From the NCBI GenBank assembly GCA_016200745.1, contig JACQEF010000004.1:1-7830 (forward strand): a DNA stretch of 7,830 bases, given 5' to 3'. Below the pieces are notes generated by a model, which had not been told where the DNA came from, did not search any database, and saw nothing but the letters and a program-made list of their open reading frames with translations. This document shows, piece after piece, positions 1 through 6,165 of the stretch; the first letter of the stretch is position 1, and every line of letters starts with the position of its first letter. The translations under genes were made by a program, and so were the position numbers. This DNA is from Chloroflexota bacterium. GTDB lineage: Bacteria; Chloroflexota; Limnocylindria; Limnocylindrales; CSP1-4.

Positions 1-81
1 GGCCCCGAACCTCTCGAAGAAGGTCGCGACGCGAGTGCATCGCGGCATGGTAGGCGGCGGGCGAGGTGCCCGCGCGGCCGG
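1..81. other. Left edge, no supportable gene
   Basis: This stretch lies downstream of the protease gene. On the minus strand an ATG at 46-48 opens a frame that reads MPRCTRVATFFERFGA and runs off the left edge without a stop. A second ATG in another frame lies at 38-40 and also stays open. Sixteen residues are too few to tell a real gene start from chance in such GC-rich DNA, and no ribosome binding site is clear. Two of the three plus-strand frames are also open to the edge. I assign nothing here. Confidence 0.3.
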
Positions 82-1266
82 TCAGTCGACGCAGGCCCCG
101 GTGTCGACCGCAGCGGTCGCGCCCAGCGCCGGACGGATCCGGGCGACGATCTCGCTCGCGGTGAGTGCGTAGCCGACGTTCGGGTCGGTGCGCGCCTCGG
201 CGAACACGACCCCGCCGACGGTGCCGTCGGCCATGATCAGCGGACCGCCGCTGTCTCCCCGCTCGACGGCCGCCTGCAGCTCCAGGATGTCGCGCTGGAC
301 GTGGTCCACGCCGTAGATGTCGTGGCCCGTTGCCGGGTATCGGCCGGCGACCGCGGCGGCCAGGATCGTCAGTGGGCCGCCGCTCGGATAGCCGAGCGTC
401 GCGCCGACCGATCCGCGCGCGGGGTCTTCCGCCGCGAACTGGAGGGGACGGATCGACAGGTTCGGAACGTACAGCAGCGCGACGTCGAGCTTGGGGTCGA
501 ACAGGATGGGGATCGCGTCGAGCAGCCGGCCGTCGCGAGCGGTCACGCGGATCCCGCGGCCGTCGGCCCCGGCGACCACGTGCGCGTTCGTCAGCACCTC
601 GTCGTTCCGGATCGCGAAGCCCGTCCCGACCGACGACAGCCCGCAGGTCGCGGCCGAGACCTTGAGTACGCTCGCCTCGGCCGGGGCCGCGATCCCCTGG
701 GCGACGCGGTCGGCCGGGCGCTCAACCGGTGGTGCCGGTACCGGCTCGAAGCCGATGAAGACGTCGGGCAGGCCCGAGGTGCCAAGCCAGGTCCGGAGCT
801 CCAGGGCAAGCTCGGTCGGCGGCAACAGGACGGTGGACATGGTCCGGACGACGGTTGACGTGTTCGCCGACCGGGCGAGCGAGGGGAACGGGCCCTCCGC
901 GAGCAGGCCGCCGGCGAGCCACACGATCAGGAGCGCCTGGGCCACGCCGAGGACCGCGCCGGCCGCCCGGTCGGCGTTGCCGAGCAGGCCGTTCCCGACA
1001 CCGCGGACCATCCAGCGACCGACACCCGCGCCGACGGATTCCCCGAGGGCCACCATCCCGACCAGGCCGCCAAGGACGAGGAACGGCCGAAGGTTCGGGT
1101 CGACGCCGGACAGCGGGTCGGCGAGTGCCGGCAGGACCAGGATCGCGAGGGCCGCCCCGCCGATCGCCCCGAGCAGGCCGCCGACCTGCGGGATCGCGCC
1201 GGACCGGGCGCCCAGGATGAGGGCCACGATCGCGAGCGCCACGGCGAACAGGTCGAGCAGGTTCAC
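82..1266 (-). CDS. MarP-like membrane-anchored periplasmic serine protease (CvpA plus trypsin-like domain)
   Basis: This 394-residue protein has the architecture of mycobacterial MarP (Rv3671c): an N-terminal CvpA-like membrane domain followed by a chymotrypsin-fold protease outside the membrane. Four hydrophobic helices are visible at about residues 4-20, 27-49, 61-80 and 103-123. The catalytic triad is readable as His229 (TNAHVVAG), Asp261 (DPKLDVALL) and Ser339 (ERGDSGGPL). Cys208 (ATCGLSS) and Cys392, three residues from the C-terminus, match in position the disulfide that stabilises MarP. Length is close to the roughly 400 residues usual for the family. The start is GTG at 1264-1266, at the head of the first helix; a weak GGGA lies about ten bases upstream. 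It follows the lipoprotein gene by 51 bases on the same strand. In mycobacteria MarP supports survival in acid; the substrate here is unknown. Family assignment is firm, physiological role is inference. Confidence 0.93.
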   Translation of the reverse strand: MNLLDLFAVALAIVALILGARSGAIPQVGGLLGAIGGAALAILVLPALADPLSGVDPNLRPFLVLGGLVGMVALGESVGAGVGRWMVRGVGNGLLGNADRAAGAVLGVAQALLIVWLAGGLLAEGPFPSLARSANTSTVVRTMSTVLLPPTELALELRTWLGTSGLPDVFIGFEPVPAPPVERPADRVAQGIAAPAEASVLKVSAATCGLSSVGTGFAIRNDEVLTNAHVVAGADGRGIRVTARDGRLLDAIPILFDPKLDVALLYVPNLSIRPLQFAAEDPARGSVGATLGYPSGGPLTILAAAVAGRYPATGHDIYGVDHVQRDILELQAAVERGDSGGPLIMADGTVGGVVFAEARTDPNVGYALTASEIVARIRPALGATAAVDTGACVD

Positions 1267-1317
1267 GGCCGGATCGTCCCACAGGCGGCCGGTCGCCGCC
1301 GTTTCAGGTTCGCCGGG

Positions 1318-1863
1318 TCAGCCGACGACGACCTCGATCGGATCAGCGCCGCGCATCGTGTCGGTGATCGTGTAGGTGGCGGGATCCAGCTCGCCAAGGT
1401 CGACCTGCGCCTTCATGACCCTGGCGATCATGATGCACACAGGGTTGCCGGGTCCGTGGCCCTCGCGGAGCGTGATGGCGAAGGCCTTCTCGCCCCGCTC
1501 GACGACGATCGTGTCCAGCACGGAGCACGGCTCGACGCCGCTCGTGTAGGTGATGGTCAGAACCACGTGCCGTCCGTTGGCCTGGGCAGCGAACGAATCG
1601 GCGGCGATGGGATGCACGTCGAGCTGGCCCGGCTTTGGGACGACGAGAACGTCGCCTGCGCCAGGCCCGCCGGGCCCGGGCTGGCCGGCGGTCGGTCGGC
1701 TCGGTGCGGCGGATGGTGCCAGGCTCTCGCCGACGGGCGGCGCTCCGGTGGCGCCTGGCGTCGCGGCGCTCCCGCCGGAACTGCAGGCGGCCAGGATGAC
1801 CGCCAGGGCGAGGGGCGGCGCGAGGCGGCGCCAGGGGCCGGCATGGCGCGGCGTGCTGATCAT
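1318..1863 (-). CDS. Small secreted lipoprotein, function unknown
   Basis: The predicted protein has 181 residues. A basic N-terminus (PRHAGPWRRL) leads into a short hydrophobic stretch (APPLALAVILAAC) ending in a lipobox LAAC with Cys27, so it should be a lipid-anchored envelope protein. Residues 28-72 form a low-complexity linker rich in Ala, Pro, Gly and Ser. The remaining part, from about 73 to 181, is a beta-rich globular domain with two cysteines (113 and 143) that could form a disulfide. I do not recognise the family. The ATG at 1861-1863 was chosen because it places the signal sequence at the N-terminus; the frame is open further upstream and joins, by chance, the shifted frame of leuD. 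Only a weak GGCGGG precedes the start. It lies 86 bases after leuD and 51 bases before the protease gene, so it may belong to the same transcript. Confidence 0.85.
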   Translation of the reverse strand: MISTPRHAGPWRRLAPPLALAVILAACSSGGSAATPGATGAPPVGESLAPSAAPSRPTAGQPGPGGPGAGDVLVVPKPGQLDVHPIAADSFAAQANGRHVVLTITYTSGVEPCSVLDTIVVERGEKAFAITLREGHGPGNPVCIMIARVMKAQVDLGELDPATYTITDTMRGADPIEVVVG

Positions 1864-1907
1864 GGCCCGCCAGACGCGGGGCCGCGCCGCGGGGTTCCGC
1901 CAGATCG

Positions 1908-1932
1908 CACCCGGACCCCGCGTGACCGGGTG
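1908..1932 (-). other. GC hairpin between leuD and the lipoprotein gene
   Basis: CACCCGG at 1908-1914 and CCGGGTG at 1926-1932 form a perfect seven-base stem with an eleven-base loop. No run of T follows on the minus strand, so it does not look like a canonical intrinsic terminator. A competing pairing (CGCGGGG near 1886-1894 with CCCCGCG at 1916-1922) is also possible. It could reduce read-through or stabilise mRNA ends, or simply reflect base composition. Confidence 0.3.
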
Positions 1933-1949
1933 TGGCCGCCCTTGACCGG

Positions 1950-2475
1950 TCAGCTCGCGCCGACGAGCGTGTCGACGCGGGGCTGGTGGGCGGATTCCCA
2001 GGCCGACAGCTCCGCTTCCTTGGTCAGCAGGTAGCCGAGCTCGTCGGTACCGGCCAGGATCATCCGCTTGGCGAACGGGTCGATGTCGAAGTCGATCGTC
2101 GTGCCGTCCGGCAGCAGCACGCCCGCCGTTCTTGAGGCTGTTGCTCCGGAAGATGTCGGCGTACGAGGTGGACAGGATGGCCCTGACGCCCCAGGACGCC
2201 AGCGCCCAGGGCGCGTGCTCGCGCGACGAGCCGGCGCCGAAGTTGTCGCCGACCAGCAGGATCCGGCGGCCCGGCATGCCCGGCCGGTCGAGGACGAACG
2301 GCGGGTCCTTGAGCGACCCGTCCTCGTTGAACCGCCAGTCGCGGAAGAGCGCCTCGGCCAAACCGTTCTTGTCGGTCACCTTGAGATAGCGCGCCGGGAC
2401 GATCTGGTCCGTGTCGACGTTCTCGGCCGGCAGCGGGACGACCTTGCTGGTGAAGACCGTGAAGGGTTCGGCCAC
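1950..2475 (-). pseudogene. leuD: 3-isopropylmalate dehydratase small subunit, frameshifted with an internal deletion
   Basis: LeuD pairs with LeuC to isomerise 2-isopropylmalate to 3-isopropylmalate in leucine synthesis. The first 116 residues are a normal LeuD: ENVDTDQIVPARYL near residue 18, then DNFGAGSSREHAPWAL near 77-92 with the family's substrate-loop serines, then ADIFRSNSLKN. After Asn116 (2128-2130) one extra base (2127) shifts the frame, and the rest continues from 2126 as AGVLLPDGTTIDFDIDPF, then TDELGYLL, to a TGA at 1950-1952. Recall of the E. coli protein suggests about 30 residues are also missing at the junction (the LLPV... to ...DLE segment), leaving about 174 of some 200 residues. 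The GTG start at 2473-2475 is one base beyond the leuC stop, with GGGGA upstream as ribosome site. The gene is either truly broken or damaged by assembly. Confidence 0.85.
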
Positions 2476-2476
2476 G

Positions 2477-3934
<1,458 letters not shown>

Positions 3935-4060
3935 GGGATACGGAGGGTACCCGAGAGCGCCGCAGCCCGTCGCGCTCGTCCCGGCCATGGCGCCCGGGCC
4001 CCGGGGTCCCGGCTCGCCCCGACGCCATTGGTCCTGTTGGGGACAGTACGACGGTGCTCG

Positions 4061-4089
4061 TTGGCAACGGGTTTGGCGCGTCCTATAAC
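4061..4089 (+). promoter_or_regulatory. Probable sigma-70-type promoter for the GGDEF-EAL gene
   Basis: TTGGCA at 4061-4066 and TATAAC at 4084-4089 are separated by exactly 17 bases. Both hexamers differ from the housekeeping consensus at one position each, which is striking in DNA this GC-rich. Transcription would start near 4096, about 50 bases before the ATG at 4148. Confidence 0.7.
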
Positions 4090-4109
4090 GGACAGCCACG
4101 TACGTTCAA
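4082..4109 (-). promoter_or_regulatory. Probable promoter for leuCD, overlapping the opposite promoter
   Basis: Read on the minus strand, TTGAAC (4109-4104) and TATAGG (4087-4082) are 16 bases apart, each matching four of six consensus positions. The start would lie near 4075, some 140 bases upstream of leuC. Its -10 element overlaps the -10 of the plus-strand promoter on the self-complementary TATA at 4084-4087. Confidence 0.55.
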
Positions 4110-4147
4110 GGGAGTCCGTCATTCCCGAGGATCAGCAGGCACCAGCC

Positions 4148-5758
4148 ATGACGCGAGGGGCGTCGACCAATCTGCGACTGGTTCGACTCCGGCTGTTCCT
4201 CGCGCTGTTCACGATGTTCGCGATCCCGGTGGCGATCTCGACGCCCGTCGTCTTCAGCGTCGCGCGCGGCAGCGGGGACTCGCTGCTGGCACCGACGCTG
4301 GCGATCATCGCCCTCGCCGGCGTCCTGGGCCTGCTCACGGTCTGGCTCGCCCACCGCGTCCTCGAGCCGGCCGAGGAGCTCGAAGCCGCGCTGCGCATCC
4401 TGGAGGGCGCCTACGACCAGGCGCGGTCCGAGGCGCTCCTCGACGTCCTCACCGGGCTCGGCAACCACCGGGCCTTCCAGGAGGAGATCGAACGACAGTG
4501 GGCGATCAGCAGCCGGTACAACCGGGCGCTCGCCCTCGTCCTCCTCGATCTCGACGAGTTCAAGCAGATCAACGACTCGAGCGGCCACGCCGCGGGGGAC
4601 CTGCTCCTGCGCCGGATGGGATCGCACATCACCGGCCACCTTCGACGGTCGGACCGGGCATTCCGGATCGGCGGCGACGAGTTCGCGATCCTGCTGCCCG
4701 AGACCGACGGCGACGGCGCCTATGTCGTGACCCGCCGGTTGCTCGCCACGAGCCTGGAGGGGGAGACGAGGCGGCCGGGTGCGAACGCCATGTCGTTCTC
4801 GGCCGGGATCGCCTCGATCCCCGGTTCGGCCCACGACCGCGAGGCGCTCTACAGCCAGGCCGACGCCGCGCTCTACTGGGGAAAGCGCCACGGGCGGACG
4901 GTCGTGACCGTGTACGACCGCGAGCGACACGAGAGCGCCACCACCGGGCACAAGCCCGCCGAGCTGTCGGCGCTCGTCGCGCGCGTCGCCGCGAACGGCG
5001 CGGTCCGTGCGGTGTTCCAGCCGATCTATGACCTCGCGAGCGGCGCCCCCCGCGGCTTCGAAGGCCTCGTTCGCCCGCTGCCGAACACCGGCTTCAACGA
5101 TCCCGGCACGATGTTCGCCGCGGCCGAGGCGACCGGGCGCACCGCGGAACTCGACATCGCCTGCCTGGAGGCCGTCATGGGCGCGGCCTCGCGCCTTCGG
5201 CTGCCGGGCTCGCTGACCGTGAACCTGTCGCCGCGGACCCTCGAGATGGACGAGTTCACGATCCAGGGTCTCCTGCGGATCATCGTGCGCCACGGTCTCG
5301 ATCCGCGGCGCATCGTGCTCGAACTGACCGAACGCGAGGCGGTCGAGGACATCGACCGGCTCCGTCGCGCCGTGGAGGACTGCCGCGTGGCTGGCATCCG
5401 GCTGGCCGCCGATGATGTCGGCTCGGGCAACGCCGGCCTCCGCCTGCTCAGCCAGCTCCGGTTCGACATCGTCAAGATCGACCTGTCGCTCGTCCAGGGC
5501 GGCACGCGCCGCGACCAGTCGCTCGAGGTGGTCCGGACCTTGCGTGACCTCGCCGACCGGTGGGGCGCCCTTGTGGTGGCGGAGGGGATCGAGACGCCGG
5601 CCCAGCTCGAGGTCGTTCGCTCGCTTGGGATCGGGGCCGGGCAGGGCTACCTGCTCGGCCGCCCGGCCGAACAGCCACCGACCGGCGCGATCGACCTGGA
5701 TGGCCTCGTTCGCGGGTCCGACTGGCTGGTCGACCGGCTCCGCGCCGTTCCGGCCTGA
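4148..5758 (+). CDS. Membrane-bound GGDEF-EAL cyclic di-GMP enzyme
   Basis: The 536-residue protein combines a diguanylate cyclase and a c-di-GMP phosphodiesterase domain. Two membrane helices (about 13-39 and 46-68) are joined by a loop of only six or so residues, followed by a helical linker (72-98). The GGDEF domain spans about 98-258: DVLTGLGNHRAF, the metal region LLDLDEFKQIND, and an intact GGDEF at 175-179. An RxxD inhibitory-site motif (166-169) sits the standard five residues before it. The EAL domain spans about 275-520, with EGL for EAL (Glu305), Asn359, Glu392, Asp422-Asp423 (ADDVGSG), Lys443, Glu479 (VAEGIET) and Gln499, so the metal and catalytic set appears complete. Both activities are possible. 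No periplasmic sensor domain exists. The ATG at 4148 is the first start codon after the predicted transcription start; its ribosome site is weak. It is divergent from leuC. Confidence 0.95.
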   Translation: MTRGASTNLRLVRLRLFLALFTMFAIPVAISTPVVFSVARGSGDSLLAPTLAIIALAGVLGLLTVWLAHRVLEPAEELEAALRILEGAYDQARSEALLDVLTGLGNHRAFQEEIERQWAISSRYNRALALVLLDLDEFKQINDSSGHAAGDLLLRRMGSHITGHLRRSDRAFRIGGDEFAILLPETDGDGAYVVTRRLLATSLEGETRRPGANAMSFSAGIASIPGSAHDREALYSQADAALYWGKRHGRTVVTVYDRERHESATTGHKPAELSALVARVAANGAVRAVFQPIYDLASGAPRGFEGLVRPLPNTGFNDPGTMFAAAEATGRTAELDIACLEAVMGAASRLRLPGSLTVNLSPRTLEMDEFTIQGLLRIIVRHGLDPRRIVLELTEREAVEDIDRLRRAVEDCRVAGIRLAADDVGSGNAGLRLLSQLRFDIVKIDLSLVQGGTRRDQSLEVVRTLRDLADRWGALVVAEGIETPAQLEVVRSLGIGAGQGYLLGRPAEQPPTGAIDLDGLVRGSDWLVDRLRAVPA

Positions 5759-5768
5759 GGGCTGTCGG

Positions 5769-5796
5769 TTGACGAGTGCACGATCCCTGCTAGACT
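5769..5796 (+). promoter_or_regulatory. Probable promoter of the ilvB leader transcript
   Basis: TTGACG at 5769-5774 and TAGACT at 5791-5796 are 16 bases apart. A TG at 5788-5789 gives an extended -10 (TGCTAGACT), which compensates for the short spacer. Transcription would begin near 5803. It lies only ten bases after the GGDEF-EAL stop codon, and I see no terminator between them, so some read-through from upstream is also possible. Confidence 0.65.
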
Positions 5797-5836
5797 GCCC
5801 GGAACGCTGCGGGATTGCCCCGTGGCCGGCCTGATC

Positions 5837-5841
5837 GGAGG
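5837..5841 (+). promoter_or_regulatory. Ribosome binding site of the leader ORF
   Basis: GGAGG ends four bases before the ATG at 5846-5848. The spacing is short but usable. It favours this ATG over the in-frame GTG at 5822, which has no purine-rich site before it. Confidence 0.5.
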
Positions 5842-5845
5842 CCCA

Positions 5846-6055
5846 ATGGGCTGGTTGGATCGTGGAGACCGCCGCGCAGTCGCCGTCGTCGTGACGGCTG
5901 ACGGTCGGCGCGTGCACGTTCCGGTCCAGCCGTCCGACCTCACGGACGTATCCCTCCTCTCCCTTCTTCGCTCGCTCCCGGGGCTCGATGGCCTTCTTGG
6001 GCTCATTACGGGCTCCCGGCGAGACCGAGGATCACGGAGGGGCGAGCGCCGCTAG
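5846..6055 (+). CDS. Short Leu/Val-rich ORF upstream of ilvB, possible leader peptide
   Basis: This 69-codon ORF matches no family I know. Codons 12-54 are rich in branched-chain residues (VAVVV, VHVPV, then a leucine block from codon 32 to 54 with ten Leu, one Val and one Ile in 23 codons). None of its eleven Leu codons is CTG, the commonest Leu codon in the neighbouring genes; the block uses only CTC and CTT. Third-position GC is about 74 percent, clearly lower than in ilvB. The last 15 codons are mostly Arg and Gly. It lies between a promoter and an intrinsic terminator, 26 bases upstream of that hairpin and in front of ilvB, which fits a regulatory leader peptide. Alternatives are a small structural protein of unknown role, or no protein at all with the tract acting as RNA. 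A GTG at 5822 would add eight residues. Confidence 0.5.
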   Translation: MGWLDRGDRRAVAVVVTADGRRVHVPVQPSDLTDVSLLSLLRSLPGLDGLLGLITGSRRDRGSRRGERR

Positions 6056-6080
6056 CTCGACCACAGACCGATTTCCTACG

Positions 6081-6113
6081 GACCCTCGCCGGACGGCGAG
6101 GGTCTTTCGTTTT
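6081..6113 (+). terminator. Intrinsic terminator or attenuator before ilvB
   Basis: GACCCTCGCC (6081-6090) and GGCGAGGGTC (6095-6104) form a perfect ten-base stem with a GGAC loop, followed by TTTCGTTTT. This is the clearest terminator in the window. It works in the plus direction only; no T run lies on the other side. It sits between the leader ORF and ilvB, and no promoter can be seen after it. Two upstream segments could pair with its left arm: CCGGCGAG at 6016-6023 with 6085-6092, and GGCGAG at 6041-6046 with 6085-6090. Either pairing would exclude the terminator stem. Confidence 0.85.
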
Positions 6114-6146
6114 CCACCGCGAACGACCCGCCCCGAATGACCCGCC

Positions 6147-6153
6147 AAGGAGG
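6147..6153 (+). promoter_or_regulatory. Shine-Dalgarno site of ilvB
   Basis: AAGGAGG is a near-perfect match to the 16S rRNA tail and lies 12 bases before the ATG at 6166-6168, somewhat far. A second in-frame ATG two codons later is further still. No closer start codon exists, so the site supports 6166 and hence the long N-terminus of the product. Confidence 0.7.
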
Positions 6154-6165
6154 ACCTCGAGCGCC

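Larger units (their letters stand above)
3935..4147. promoter_or_regulatory. Divergent intergenic region between leuC and the GGDEF-EAL gene
   Basis: The 213 bases between the two divergent starts hold both promoters listed separately. If the minus-strand promoter is right, leuC has a leader of about 140 bases; it contains a very GC-rich inverted repeat around 3991-4012 (CCCGGGCC/GGGGTCCC type) but no T-box motif and no obvious leucine-rich leader peptide. The plus-strand leader would be about 50 bases. Confidence 0.6.

Noticed and set aside
1284..1300. Inverted repeat GGCGGC/GCCGCC between the lipoprotein and protease genes
   Set aside because: Six base pairs without a T run is expected often at this base composition.
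491..1375. Long plus-strand frames opposite the protease gene
   Set aside because: They are Arg/Pro/Ser-rich shadows; the minus strand has a complete catalytic triad and four membrane helices.
1908..1932. Intrinsic terminator after leuD
   Set aside because: The stem is good but no T run follows on the transcribed strand, so it is listed only as a hairpin.
2118..2130. Programmed ribosomal frameshifting within leuD
   Set aside because: There is no convincing slippery site, and a frameshift alone would not restore the approximately 30 missing residues.
4106..5917. A 603-codon minus-strand frame opposite the GGDEF-EAL gene
   Set aside because: It is antisense to a gene with all GGDEF and EAL motifs, shows no domain of its own and has shadow composition.
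5803..6165. T-box riboswitch upstream of ilvB
   Set aside because: The conserved T-box sequence (GGGTGG...CCGCG type) that should precede and overlap the terminator stem is absent.
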